Assembly (NCBI GenBank): GCA_039621445.1
Contig: CP154955.1
Span: forward strand, 60,915,564 to 60,979,563
Reading direction: 5' to 3'
DNA: 64,000 bases
From: Euglena gracilis
Lineage: Eukaryota > Euglenida > Euglenophyceae > Euglenales
Below are positions 32,562 to 45,190 of the stretch, in pieces (position 1 is the stretch's first letter; each line of letters begins with the position of its first letter). Below the pieces are notes generated by a model. That model was not told the origin of the DNA and made no database searches. It was given only the letters and a program-made list of their open reading frames with translations. The position numbers and the translations under genes are program-made.

Positions 32562-35500
32562 ATGAAGATTTCCGCTGCATTCTGCGCTTCGTTCGGCGCT
32601 TCATTCTGAATGGTTCCCACAAAGTGGGGGAGGGGCAGAATGGCTTGGGGAAGGGGAAGGGGTAGGAGCAGTGCCGTACAGGAATCCTGAAACCCTGTGG
32701 CTGGTGGGGATTGGTGGGTGACCCCCCTTCCCCCTCCACATTTCCCAGGTGAGCTATGAGGCCTTCCCATACAGCCCGGGGCATTGGGCCGAAAGCTGGG
32801 GTCGACGGCTTTTCTGTCATTGTTCAAATATTTGTTGTAGATGGCTCGAGCGCTCTGCCCAGCGCATGGGGACACTCCGAAAGCAGGGATTATTATTTAA
32901 ATTTTCAAAAGATTTTTAAAGGTTTTTATTCCGTTTTTTTTTCAAAGGCATCTAAGGTTTTTCTTAAAAGGGTTCTAAAATTCTTTTTTGCAAGCGTATT
33001 CCGGGCATCGAAAAGGGTCCAAAGCCAAAAAACAGTCGAAGCCCCATTTTTCGAGTTTGGGTGGATGCACAGTGTTCCAGTGAAGTCAGACATCATTTTC
33101 CCACCTCGAGTTGGCTAACCCCCCACTCACAAACCCCCCCCCCCGGGGTCAGTAGGATCTGGTTTTGTTGGTCGGCCGAAGGGGGGCTTAGTAGGTCAAG
33201 GAATTGTTGATCAAGATCCAACAACCCAAAATGACCCAAAATACCGCTCACAATGCAGTTTTTGACAAAATTCGACGAAAATCATTTTTTTTCATTGATG
33301 CTTGGGTACACAAAAAGTTGGCAAAAACCAATTTTTGGGCGTTTTGCGGCCGAAAAATCGTCCCCAGCGTTTTTTCATTTTTCTTCACCAGGGGGAGGGG
33401 GGGTTAGTTCCTACCCCCCCCCCCCCAGTAATTGTCATGCCCGAGAACCTGTCAGGGTCCCGCCCGAGAACCTGTCAGGGTCCCCGTTACTGGCCAACCT
33501 GACAGGGTCGTTTTTCATTGACTTCCTCTTAAAATGCCCTGCCTGGGAAACTGCCGTGGTCCTGCCTGGGAAATTGTTAGGGTCCTTGGCACTGTCAGTT
33601 GTCAGGGTAGGTAAGTCGTGCTTTGGTTGGTCGGCCTGGGGGGGTGGGGTAAGTTAGTGGGGTTAGAAAATGTTGGGGTTTTCGATTTCATTTTTTTTTC
33701 GGTCAGAGAAAGATTTTGTGAAGGGTTTAAGGTTTTTTAAAGGTCTTTAGTGTATTTAAGGCATTTTGGCCAAAAAATTTTCAGGTGGTTTAATTTTTTG
33801 AAGGCGCCTTAAAAACGATGACACCTGTCTGAGACCCCCATGGATTAGTCAAATTCTGCCTGATTGGAAGCTGGCAAAAAGAATGGGGTTGATTCTGGTT
33901 GGCCATTTGGGTAAGGGTCAGCAGGGAGATGCGGCGGCGCCACGACTGGGAGGGTGGCAGCTCCGTTGCCTGCTGCTGCATGCGCGCGAGTTCGCTGCCA
34001 TTCACCACGTGTCTCTGGCATGCCAACTGGGGATTTTTTAAAGTGTGGACTGCTGATGGGAGGTCCGGTGGACACCCTCCCCCCTCCCCAGGGAGTACCC
34101 CCAGAGATAGATGGGAAGCCCTTCGGTTTTGAGGTGGGTGCCAGATGTTGGGGGGGGGTCTGGGCCCTTCCCAACCCCCTCCTTGGCAGAATCCAAAAAT
34201 AGCAAAAATTTTCTTCCGGCGCAACGCCAGAAAATGAGCAAAAAGATGTTCCCCCCCCTTATTTTAAGCATATTGCATTTTTTAATTTTTTGGTGTTTTC
34301 CACGTAGGTGATGAAAGCCACGGATTATCAGGACCCTGGCCCTTTTCCCAGAATTTTTTTTTAGTCGCGAGCGACTGGATCCCAGGTTTCTGAATCACCT
34401 CTGCTTGACCCCCTATGACTCTCCGACAGGCCTGAGTTGTTCACCCGCGAAGGGGTCCAAACTGGGGCAGGATAGCCAACCCCCCCCCCCCAGTTTCGAC
34501 CCTGCCATTTCGGCGGGGTGAGATTTGCAGTCAAAAAAAATCGAGTTTTTGAAAATATCTCAAGAAAACGTGCATTTTTTTCTGGAAATGTTGGTAAGAC
34601 CAAATGTACCCCTGGAGGCCCTCTATCACCCCCCCCCCTCGTTCGCCGTTTTGGCCGCGACACGCCTGGCCCGTGTTCCAGCGCGCTTTTGGCCCAAAAC
34701 GGCCATTTTGGGGTGTTTTTTTGGGCCGTTTTTTTTGCTCAAAAAATCGATTTTTTTTTCAAAGTATCTCGACAATGAAGCAAAATCAAAGGAAATGTCC
34801 AGAGATTAAGGTAAAAAAAAATCGATGTCTCCAAATATTTCGGAAATGAAGCAAATCAAAGGAAATGGATGGAGACCTCCTAAATTGAAGCCCTTGGAAC
34901 GCACTATCTGGGCATATTTGATTTCCCCATAACACCATGGCTAGCCCGAGTTATGACCAATTTACAACCCAAAACAGCGTGGTAGGCTTCCAACACTGCT
35001 GTTTTCGGCATTTCGGGGCCAAAAAATCGGTTTCCAAAATTGCTCATTGCTCCACGCCTAGCCAGAGTTACGGCCATTTTTCGGTCAATTTCGGCCATTT
35101 TTTTGCAGTTTCGGCCTGTTTTGACTTAGCTGTTTTTGGGCCATTTCGGGGTCAAAAAATCGAAAATATCAAAAAATTTCCAAAATGCTGAGGAAGCAAA
35201 GAAAATCACTGTGGACCTAAAATAAAGCCCCTGGGACCTCAATCGCCCTGCATGGACTGCGAGGGCCAGTTGCCCGTCTGGGCCGGGCCGCCGGACCGGG
35301 CTGCGGCATGGCACCATCAAGCCGCAGCCCGGCTCAGCACTGCACAAAACCTGGTCTGACCCCCCCCCCCATGTCGGGAGGGGGGTGACCCCCCAAGGCT
35401 TCCCATCTATCCCTGGGTACCCCCAAGGGCCTTGTGGATTCCCAACCAGAGGCAGTGTTTCGGCCATTTTCAGGCCTTTTTTTCTTTGAAAATTTTGACA

Positions 35501-35671
35501 CGAAATTGACCCCCCAAAAATGGGTCCCCTGGACCCCCCCCCCCTGGGTTGGTGGGGGCCCTTCCCCCCCCAGGTCTTTAAAAAAAAATCCCTGATGCCA
35601 ATCTGCAAGGACGCAAGCAAAAAAACAGCACCATGGACAGAGGCCAAGCACAACCAAACTGACACGTCACC

Positions 35672-35706
<35 letters not shown>

Positions 35707-37057
35707 ACCATACATACAGATACATATTTGCACACTGATATCCTTGAGATAACCTTGAGATTTGTACACTTGAAAACCATGAGATAACAGCATTTTGCAA
35801 GGCTGTTTTTTTGCCCATTTGTCAGTTTTTTTCCCACCCACAAACAGATATAAAAATCCGCAATAAGTGACCTCCAGGACAACGTTGCAAGTATGGTATA
35901 TTTATTATTTCTATTATTGTCTAACTTTTTTTAAACAAAATTAACCTTTGGTGTCTTGTGACGTGATGCATTGATGGGCCATTATGTAGCTCAAATGGGG
36001 TATAACGTCGAGAAGTCGAATAGCTTATTTTTTGCATTTTTTGTGGTGGACAGTTTTCAATTTTTCCTAAAATCGATTTCCCCTGGTGACAGGCTTTGTT
36101 TCCTGAGTATTTTGAATTATTTGGAAATTTGGAAAGCGTTTTTTTTTATTGAATCTGCCGGGGTATTATTTGGACATTTGTCAGAAAACCCGAGGTTTGT
36201 CTTTGTGGGGGGGGGGGCTTTTTTTGTGGACGACTTTGTGGGACTGTTTAGTGGTGTTTTGTGCTCAGCGGGTTGGTCCTTGTTCTCTCATGTTCTCCCT
36301 TGTTCTTTCTTCAGCCACCATATGAAACACAGATGGTGGCACCAGGACCTTGGCAGGACCCTATCCTGGCCAGAGCTTTTAACGGCCCCCCCAGGGTGGG
36401 GCAGGTCCAGCTGAGGGGCTTGAAAGTTTGGCCTCTTTTTCTGCTTGGGTTGACTACCAGGAAAGTGCTGCCAGGACATGGCATATCGCTGTGCTGCCCC
36501 CCCCCCCCCGGGAGGTGTTTTACACAAGATGCTGGCACCCCCCAAGGATCCCATCCCCCGAGACCCCAAACAGTCCTTCCCCCAGCATCTCAGAACCAAC
36601 AAAGGGGGACTGGAGAAAGACACATCTTCAACTTCAGCTAATTCAGACCTGAATCTTTTTTTATTGGGCTAACGGGCACTCCATCCATGGAGTGCACTCT
36701 GCCGAAAGACGCCGTAAAAACTGGAGGGAAATCCTGATATATCTTGACAAAGGCAAGTCAACACGTACATTTTGCCGCCTTTGCGGATGGACCTTTTTGG
36801 AAATATTTTTCTCAGACAGTGCGAATGAATGACAATTGCATCTCTTTTGTGTCACTGCCATAAACTCATTTGACCTCTGCATGGCAAGGTGGGTGGAAAC
36901 TTTTGCCCAGGAACGAAAACTTCCCACCCATTTGCTTTCAAAGCACTTTCCCACCCACATCAACGGGGGGCACCCCCCCCCCCGCCCAAACCCCTCAAAC
37001 CTGAAACCCAAACCAACGACCAAAACCCGCCAACACACTCTTCTTTAAAACCTCCAG
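32562..37057. other. Repeat-rich DNA without secure genes
   Basis: Contains a possible TIR element around 33117-33664 (taaccccccact left, agtggggtta right), C-run blocks, AT-rich tccaaaaaatcg-type repeats (34520-35200), a (CA)n tract at 35672-35702 and a 20-bp palindrome GCACTCCATCCATGGAGTGC at 36676-36695. GC-rich islands at 33910-34030 and 35240-35358 could be exons; no frame is preferred. Confidence 0.4.
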
Positions 37058-37210
37058 GATGATTCCGTGAATCTGTGGGCATCACCCCAGTCACAACAGC
37101 CTGCTCCGTGCATTTGGCTCCATTTGCTGTGTGAGACGAGGGAAATTGTCCGCCTCCCCCTCGACCCCGACCCCAACCCCTCCGTTGTGCTGTGCTATGC
37201 GATGGGGCAG
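37058..37210 (+). CDS. Candidate exon (unknown protein)
   Basis: Well-formed internal exon of 153 nt (51 codons, phase 0 at both ends): acceptor aaacctccag, donor gtgagc. It reads DDSVNLWASPQSQQPAPCIW, then LHLLCETREIVRLPLDPDPN and PSVVLCYAMGQ. The borders and codon-like composition make it one of the better exon candidates here; no family recognised. Confidence 0.5.
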
Positions 37211-37271
37211 GTGAGCCGCAGCATGGCAGTTGGCGCCTGACGTTTTGGGCCGGACAAAGGCTGTGCACAGG

Positions 37272-37360
37272 GCGCCTGGACAGCCAAAAAAGCGAACGGG
37301 CAGATATCAACAAGGGGCGCGTTGATATCTGCCCGTCCGCTTTTTTGGTTGTCCAGGCGC
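37272..37360. repeat. Long hairpin: 40-bp inverted repeat, 9-bp loop
   Basis: Arms 37272-37311 and 37321-37360 match at 38 of 40 positions around the loop aaggggcgc. Arm begins GCGCCTGGACAGCCAAAAAA. It lies about 60 bp downstream of the donor of the preceding candidate exon. Confidence 0.9.
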
Positions 37361-38147
37361 TTCGTGTTGTGCCCCCCAACAGTAGCGCACCAATTAAAAG
37401 CACACCTCCCATCGCCCATTGCAGTTGTCCACTACAAGCAGACCCCCAGTTTTGATGGTTCTTCTAAGGGAAATGCACAAAAAGTAAGCACCAAATAGAA
37501 GCGCACCTCTTCTCAAGGAGGATCCCCCCTGTTATATGCGCCCACATATTAATTGGGAATTGCAAAAATCTGGAAGACTGGATAGGAATGATTCATTGCC
37601 TGCCCCAGGCAGGCTCGTTTTGTATTTCTTTGAGGGCCGAAATGCGTTCTGGCTGTGCTACTGTTTTGGTGCCCCCCCCCCCCAAGTCCGGACCACCCCC
37701 TCAGTCCCGCCTGTCCTCACACGGCTGAGTATTTTGATGAATATTTCGTCATCTTACCAGCACGTTGGGCACAGGGTTTTTTTTTGAGTCTTGGACCTCT
37801 GGGGGGGTAGGGTGGGTGGGTCTGGCCGAGCCCCCCCAGGGGGGGATAATCTTTTCGGCTCCAAAGGCGCCGAAAATTCTGCACTTCATTCACTCACACT
37901 CATTCCCCACGGTTTCGTCCCTTGTGGTATTTTGTTTCAGGAAGTCCTCAATTCTAGAGAGCGCGCTCCAATCCTGCCCCCCCTCCCCACCACTTGAGCC
38001 TGTGCTTTTCCTCTGCGCTGTATTTCCATCCCTCTCGTCGCAAGTTGACCTCGCAACCCACCCACCCACTGGCCCACTGATACATACACTCTCTCTCCGT
38101 ACTGCTGTGACTCACTTTCATGTGACTGTAGTGCCATTGCCCTTTCC

Positions 38148-38267
38148 ATGTCCCCTTTCTCCGACCCTAGCCCCACCAGCGCCGCGGCCGATTTCCCCTA
38201 CAACGACCCCGAAGGGCCTCCGCTGTCTCTGGAACTGCGGGAGGATCGCAGAAAAGTGGCTTTCGAC
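38148..38267 (+). CDS. Candidate exon 1 of a spliced gene (unknown)
   Basis: Starts with ATG: MSPFSDPSPTSAAADFPYND, then PEGPPLSLELREDRRKVAFD, 40 codons, ending before gtggtg, a possible donor. Unspliced it would run only four more codons to TAA. Joined in phase 0 to the island at 38580 it gives KVAFD-IVLEVWARLAV. No family recognised. Confidence 0.4.
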
Positions 38268-38579
38268 GTGGTGTTCGTTTAAGAATTTCATACTGGGGGG
38301 GGGGCAAATCGGAAAGCACACCATATGGATTATTACCCACATGGGAATTTTTCATTTTCAGTCCTGTGCTCAAACACCTCCAGCGACTAATCCCGATAAA
38401 TCCTGACAAATTCTGACAAATCCTGACAAATCCCAACAATTTCCAACAGCACCCGAAAATTTTTTGCAAGGATAAAAGGAAAGGCGGGGTTGTCCAAAAG
38501 GAATGTTTGATTGGACGTTGGTGGCCCTCCTGTGTTTCTTTGCTTCTCTTGTTATTTACCTTTTTTTTCGTCTTCACAG

Positions 38580-38700
38580 ATTGTTCTGGAAGTTTGGGCT
38601 CGCTTAGCAGTCTCCTTTGCTGTTGGGTTCAAAACAGCTTGTTGTCGGTGGTCCTATATTGCCAGCAGACTTCATTTGATTAAATTAGAGACCAAAAGAA
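38580..38700 (+). CDS. Candidate exon 2 of a spliced gene (unknown)
   Basis: Preceded by a strong pyrimidine tract and acceptor (ttttttttcgtcttcacag). Frame IVLEVWARLAVSFAVGFKTA, then CCRWSYIASRLHLIKLE. It is in phase with the island at 38148-38267. The 3' border is unclear. No family recognised. Confidence 0.4.
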
Positions 38701-40592
38701 GCTTGACAATGGTTATCTGGATGGCAGTCGGGGGGGAATGCGTTTCGCATTATTTTCGCATTTCTGCGCATTTTGTTCAAAACTTCTAAAAATGCGCATT
38801 TTTTGGACTCTTCAACGGTTTTTTTTTGCCTTTTGGCACATTTTTTGCTTGATTTCACCCAATTTTTTCCCCACATTTTTGACCATTTTTTGAGTTGCAT
38901 TTTTTTTTGCAATTTTGAAACTGAAAATTTTGTATTTTTTTGAAAACTGACGTTTTTGCCATGATTCCCGATGATTCCTTTGGTGCCATTTTTTTGCATG
39001 CTTTTTTGGTAATTTTTGCATTTGCATGGGTTTTGCATTTTTTTTCTCTCAGCTTTTGCACATTTTTGTGCATTTTTTTCCAGAAATGTGCATTTTTTGT
39101 GCATTTTTGCGCATTTTTTTTGAGGCCGGGCCTGCACATCCCCCACGGGGAAGTGCATCACAGAAGTGGTACATGTGGCCCATTTTCACAACAACCAACC
39201 ATTTCCAATGTCAACGTAGTATTTCCCAATTTTATATCTGTGCGTCAGAGATTAATGTGTTGACAACGCCAGCCACAGTTGTGAGGTTGCAGATGGCGGC
39301 AATTATTGTTATTGAATGACCAGGATACATCCAAGACTACCAATGAAAGGAGGAACATTTTGCTGCTTGAAACCTGCCTGAAATGAGTCCCAAGAATTCT
39401 GTCACAGGTCAACCACATTGTGTTTAGCATATGTCACTTGCCCAGGATCAAAAATCATGTGGCTGGGACCCCACCTCCAGTGTTCAAAACAAATTCCAAC
39501 AACTCCCAATAAGTCCTGGCAACACCACCAAATTACCAAGTGTCTGAAGGTGCTTGCCTGTGCTGGCTGATTTTTCCTGTGTGAAAGTCCATTGGGAGGT
39601 CTTCCCTGGGAAGTTGTCACCTAGGGGTGGGTATTAAGTGAGTGTTGGTTTTGCACAGGGGGAGGGGGGTCCGGACCATCCCCCTCCCTTCTGGGCGGGG
39701 CGGGGTCCGGGGACCCCTAGAAACCGACTTTTCCCTCCCCCAGCAGCAGAAAACTGATGTTTTTAACATCTGTTTTTGTGAATCTGGTGGGAAAAAAATC
39801 ACCTCAAACTGCAATTTTGGGCACTTTTTGGAAGCCCCTGAAGAATTTTCTGGCATTTTGCACCGAGGCTCCCCTTCCGGGGAAGGGGGGTCCAGGCCCT
39901 TCCCCCCCCCCCCATTTGATACCCTGCCTAGGGGATGCCGACACATGGGCAACGCTTTTTCTGAAATGACATGTGTAAATATCTTCATATTACCTTTTTT
40001 CCCAATGACCCATAATCGTCTTGATTCGGCAGTTTTATTGAGCCATTCCATTTTGGGGGGTGGATTGTTTTTTATGTTTATGTTGGGGTGCATCTTCCAA
40101 TGCCTAAAGCGAAGAACCCAATAATCGCGCCACAGAAACAAAAATATTTTTAATTCGTTCGCTTGGTTGACCCTCTCCGAAAAGATGCACAGTGTGCACA
40201 GCATACTGTACGCCTGCATCCCTTTGGGTTTTGTTCCGGGGGGGGGGGGATTATTCCCCCGCTGTGGAAACTCGTGGCCAAACCTCAGTGGTCTTCAGGG
40301 GGGGTCTGCACAGTTTGGCCACACAAGGCCACAGTTGATCTCGAACATCATCATTTGCAAATGTGAACCTCATGTTTTGTCAATGTTCATTTCTGGACAA
40401 CCTGGGCAGTTTGAGTCTAAGAATCACCCAATGAAAACCTTCGACAGGAAATTTGGAGAATCTCATGTTTGCAATGTAGAATGGAATTGGAATTGGAATG
40501 CATGATGGGAGATGGCGTGACATATGGTGTTCAGGGGTTGACATTGTTTGGGATGGCGCCTCAAATTCCCCCATCCCCTCTTTCTTGATGTA
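38701..40592. other. AT-rich and C-run repeat DNA
   Basis: Dense tgcgcattttt runs (38750-39120, similar to 23.1 and 23.7 kb), C/G-run blocks near 39660-39930 and 40240. No secure gene. Confidence 0.4.
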
Positions 40593-40945
40593 CCCCCCCT
40601 ATGTCCAACGACCCCCCTATGTCCAATGACCACCCCCCGGTCAGAGGACACCTTTTCGGAGGTTTGACCAAATTTTTGGTCCCGGCGTGAAGTGCCGGGA
40701 CGAAAAATTTTGCCCAAAAATTGGCCAAAAGTTTGGCCAAACTTCCATTTTTGACACTTTTTGGACAAAAATTTGTCAAAATTGCCCAAAATTTTCGGCG
40801 CGAAGCGCCAGAATGGAAAATTTGGGCATTTTTGGGTGGGTAGGGACCCGGGTACCCACCAACTTTCTTTTGACCCCATGTCCAATGACCACCCCCCCCC
40901 CGGTCAGAGGACAGAGGTTACCGGTCATTGGACATAGGAGGGGGG
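40593..40945. mobile_element. Non-autonomous TIR element 4 (TA-flanked)
   Basis: Left end is a C run followed by TATGTCCAACGACC; right end is GGTCATTGGACATAGGAGGG ending in G. TA flanks both sides (40591-40592, 40946-40947). The interior repeats tatgtccaatgaccacc, has the hairpin CCCGGCGTGAAGTGCCGGG (40682-40700), a second GCGCGAAGCGC hairpin near 40799, and tggccaaaa repeats. No ORF. Confidence 0.75.
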
Positions 40946-40982
40946 TAAGCACCCAGCATCTAACCGTTTTCCCTCTGTCCAG

Positions 40983-41120
40983 GCCTACACCACTTTCAGA
41001 AGGCTGCCCTTCGGGCGCTATGGGGTCCCCCCTATCGTCTGCCGGTTCTGTCTGCTGTGCCTCCCACCGCCGTGCCCCTATCCATGCCCCAGACGGGACC
41101 AACACACTGCTGGGCTGGAC
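40983..41120 (+). CDS. Candidate exon (unknown protein)
   Basis: Good acceptor (ttttccctctgtccag). GC-rich; two frames are open: LHHFQKAALRALWGPPYRLP or AYTTFRRLPFGRYGVPPIVC. The first looks more protein-like. Donor unclear. Confidence 0.3.
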
Positions 41121-41885
41121 GTGCTATTTTTTTTGGATTTTTTGACTGATTGGGACCCGAAAAACCGTCATTTCTGGGTTTCCCAACACAAAAAGTTATC
41201 CTTCAATGATTTGCAGCGTGTGGTATTAATTCAAAAATTTCAATCAAAAATCTAAATATTTTACATCACACAGGGGTCATGGGGGCAAGGGGGGGGCGAA
41301 ATATGCACCGTGCAGTATTTGCAGTTTTTTTGCAGTTTCCACTTTTTGGGTTTTTTGCAATTTTTTTCACCTTTTTTTTGCAGTTTTTTTTTATTTCAGT
41401 TTGAGGAAACCCGAGGTGTCTGTTTTTTTTTGCTGCTGGATTATGTGTTTGAAGGGTGTTCCTCAAGAAAAAAACATCATCTGTTCATGAGTTGTGTTGT
41501 CTACAATTATCCCACCAATTGTCTGCCCCCAACTGTCTTGCCAACTGCCTCTTAATACAACAGAGATTGGTGTAGCCACCATTCCAAAAAAAACAGATTG
41601 TTTCGGTGACAAGACCAAAATTACTCAACCAAAATTGCTCCATCTCCAGCAGGGTTTTTTTATAAGTCGTGAACCCCCGGGGGGAGGAGGGGGTAGTTGC
41701 TGCCCCTGTTCCACCAGCTGCTGCCCCTGTTCTATCAGTTGCCGCTCTGTCCTCCAAAAAAGTTGCTGTTGCGTTTTCAACACAGGAGCGCCCCGTCTAC
41801 CAGAAGAAGCCAGAGTTCAATATCCATAAGTTTTCATTTGTTTACTTTATTTCTAACAAGCGGAGATGAGACGGAAGTCTAACTG

Positions 41886-42115
41886 ATGTGGAATGAGCTG
41901 TTCTTATCGCCGGAGGTCGCAGTAGCCTTATTGGGGGCAAGCGTGGACGTGGTGGTGAGTTTCGTCAACAAAGCCCACAAGTGCGAGCCGAATTGGAGTA
42001 CCACGAAGTGCGCGGTGAGTATTGAGCGCCTCATTGGCGCCGCCATGGTGGCGGCGTCCCTGCAAGGTTATGTCAAGTGCTTCTTGTACTCCATCAAACA
42101 CAAAGACAGCCGGCA
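41886..42115 (+). CDS. Gene fragment (unknown protein) fused to a DIRS-end fragment
   Basis: From ATG: MWNELFLSPEVAVALLGASV, DVVVSFVNKAHKCEPNWSTT, KCAVSIERLIGAAMVAASLQ. Hydrophobic and helical, coding-like GC content. It runs directly into a fragment of DIRS terminal sequence (42120-42200), which suggests insertion or deletion at this point. Not recognised. Confidence 0.4.
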
Positions 42116-42119
42116 AAAA

Positions 42120-42200
42120 GGCATGACCTCACATTGGCTTTGTGCTTCGCCCTCGGTGTCCTTTCCTCCCCCTTCGAGTGCTCTCGGGGGAGTGCGATTT
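42120..42200. repeat. DIRS terminal-repeat fragment
   Basis: aaaggcatgacctcacattggctttgtgcttcgccctcggtgtccttt matches, piecewise, the right ends of the DIRS units at 43860, 44890 and 50400. Confidence 0.6.
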
Positions 42201-43389
42201 TGTGATTTGATTTGCGAGTTTGCATATGCACACCATTTCGGCTTGTATATTGTTATTTTTTGTTGAAGTGCAGTTTTTTGCAGTTTTTTTTTGCAGTTTT
42301 TGCAGTTTTTTGCAGTTTTATGCAGTACTGTTTTTGACTGGCCCGTGTGCAGTTTTTGCCCCCCCCCCCCTGCATGGGGGTCATGGGAGAAAGATGGCTC
42401 TTTTCTGAAATCCAGAAACAGCCATTGCCACAAAAAGGGCTCTTGCTTGGTGATTTTAGTGTTTTCCCCTCAGCCCATCAAGACGCCGAGTGTGGGCTAC
42501 GGGGAGGGGGGGGGTCACAGAGGAGGGTCACGGGGACCCACAGCCCAACTACTGGCTACAAAAAAAAGGAAAGTTCTTCAAATATTTTCTCCAATAGCAA
42601 GCCACCTCCATGAAATCTCTTCCAAGAGCACCCCCAAAAAACAAGGCAAACAGCAAGAATGCTCGGCGGCCATGCACAAAACTAGCCTAAAAGCCTGACA
42701 ATGGGGGGATCACAAGTTAAAGCTGTAGGCTAATTTATTTTGTGAGTATTCGCTTGGATTTTGGAAAGCCAAGGTTCCAAGAGGCGTTATTGTAAAAAAA
42801 TGTAAGGATTCCAAATGAGATTCGCGAAAACTGTCGCTTTCAGACCGGTAGAAGGGTGAAAACATAGTTTTCCTAATCACATTCAATAATTGGGTGTGTC
42901 CTTCGACAATTGGGAGTGACATTCAGCCCTTCATGGAGCAAGGAAGGGGGTGTTGGAATTAGCGACATCCGCGACTCCAATCAAAGGTGCGATTCTCGCT
43001 TCTGTGTTTCACAACGGCTTTCCGCACAGAGCGGTTATACAACCAAGTGTCTTTTGTGAGCTTCAAGTGTATGCACTGTATCCAAGGTACTTTGGATGTA
43101 ACCAAGTGTACCAAGTGTACAATGTAGTCCAATGGGAGGTAAAACGGTAAGTTGTGAGCGTTTTAAAAAAAAAATAAGGTTCTGCGGAAATTCTCCGGCG
43201 GTATGCGCATTGGTTGGGTGTGCAAGTGTTGTTGTGCATGTCGGTCTGGTGTCGTGCGTAAAAGTTGGTGTTGAAAGTTGCAGCAGCTGGGGGGTGTACA
43301 GGGGTGTCCGGAAGCGACACACCTGGTGGGAAACGAAAACGTTTTGCAGCTGGGCGCTTACTCGACACTGTTCGAACTTCAGGCCTGTT
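42201..43389. other. No secure gene
   Basis: ttttgcagttttt runs near 42260-42330 (also 41320-41400), C-run block at 42360, then unique AT-rich sequence with no convincing frame. Confidence 0.4.
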
Positions 43390-44160
43390 GTTTGTCAAAT
43401 TGGTCAATGGAAGGGGGTGCAGGCTTTCACTGTCCACTATCAAAGACTTGGTGCCCAAGGGGCTTTGGAGGGTGCCCTGGCCCCCCTTTTTTCAGTGCAC
43501 AATCTGGCCTCACAATGGCAAAGTGCGGAGCCCGAGGTGTCACAATTCCTTCGAGGAAAGCCGACAAGGGAGGAAGGGACACCGAGGGCGAAGCACAAAG
43601 ACATTGTGAGCCCGACCCCCCCCCCCCCATACAAGAAAATTTATCTTCAAACGCCCTCGGCCTGAAGATGGGGGCCAGGGGGAAGAAGAGGGGGGGGACC
43701 CCCGTGGGAAAAGACAGCGCCATTGTCGCAAACGTCGGAGACAATGCAGCCAACTCCGCCGAGGCGGCACTAAGCAGGGACTCTTAAACCAGCAATCACA
43801 CCAAGCAGCACCAGAGCAATCACAACAAACTTTGGGCGAGCAAGGCATGGCCCCGCAATGTCTTTGCGCTTCGCCCTTGGTGTACCTTCCTCCCTTGTCG
43901 GCTTTCCTCGAGGGAGAATTATTTTCCCTTCCCCGCCCCCAGCGATTTTTTGTCAGCCGGGGGGAGGGGGTCGGCAGCCACCTACCCCCAGGGGACCCAC
44001 CCACTTTAACCCGAAAATGATAAAAATCGCACCATTTTCAAAATTTGTGACGTCAAAAAAGATATACCCACCAGCCCCCGTCCCCACCCCCCGGAGGTGC
44101 AAGACTAAAAAAAAACCCTGCCCCCCCCCCCCCTTGCAAGGGATTTCGTGTTCGTTCCTC
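43390..44160 (+). mobile_element. DIRS remnant 1: recombinase end plus terminal repeats
   Basis: 43390-43480 matches the end of the tyrosine recombinase gene of the element at 46-50 kb (DLVPKGLWRVPWPP against DLVPKAF*KIPCPP). It is followed by the internal complementary region, the spacer and the right terminal repeat (…tcggctttcctcgaggg at about 43915). A 3' extension to 44160 is shared with remnant 2. Confidence 0.7.
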
Positions 44161-44194
44161 GCCGACGACGGCTGAAACCAGGTCCCTACATATG

Positions 44195-45190
44195 CCGTTC
44201 AAGTTTTATAGAATTTTAAAAATTCTTTGTACAGAAGTTCAGATTCGGCACAGGTCCAAAGAACCACATCAAAATAAAACGTACGTGTGTGTGGGGGGGG
44301 GGGGGGCACCCCACATCAAAATAAAACGTAAAAGTAAAAACTTCATAAGTGGGAGAGAGTTGTCTCCATTCCCCAGTGCCCCCAAATCATTCCCTTTCAT
44401 TTGTTGATGTCTTATGTGGCAGCAACACGTTTCTTTATGAAACCTGGGGCCCCCTTTTTAATTACGCAGAAACCCCCCGATAAAGCCATTAAGGCAGATA
44501 TCATGTGCTTTGGAGCGTGCCCTGGCCCCCCTTTTTTCAGTGCACAATCTGGCCTCACAATGGCAAAGTGCGGAGCCCGAGGTGTATCAACTCCCTCGAG
44601 GAAAGCCGACAAGATGGGAAGGGACACCGAGGGCGAAGTACAAAGACATTGTGATCCCGCCCCCCCCCCACCCATAAAAACAAAATTATCTTCAAACGCC
44701 CTCGGCCAGAAGATGGGGGCCAGGGGGGGGGACCCCGTGGGCAAAGTCAGCGCCTTGGTCTCCACGTCGGAGACAATGCAGCCAACTCCGGCGAGGCGAC
44801 ACTAAGCAGGGACTCTTAAACCAGCAATCACACCAATCAGCACCAGAGCAATCACAACAAACCGCCGGCGAGCAAGGCATGGCCCCGAAACGTCTTTGCG
44901 CTTCGCCCTCGGTGTCCCTTTCTCCCTTGTCGGCTTGCCTCGAGGGAGTATCATTTTCTCTTCCCTGCTCCCAGCAGTTTTTTCGTCAGCCGGGGCGAGG
45001 GGGTCGGCAGCCACCAACCCCCAGGGGACCCACCCACTTTAACCCAAAAATGCTAAAAATAGCACCATTTTTCAAAATTGGCGACGCCAAAAAAGATATA
45101 CCCACCCAGCCCCCATCCCCACCTCCTGGTGGTCCAAGACTAAAAAAAACCCCCTGGCCACCCCTTGCAGGGGGTTTTGTGTTCGTTCCT
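44195..45190 (+). mobile_element. DIRS remnant 2: truncated recombinase plus terminal repeats
   Basis: 44300-44510 matches the recombinase region at 49645-49840 (SYVAATRFF, FLITQKPPDKAI), then jumps by deletion to the gene end and the terminal-repeat block (44515-44950). The following part (to 45190) duplicates that after remnant 1, so the two remnants form a tandem duplication of about 1 kb. Confidence 0.7.
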
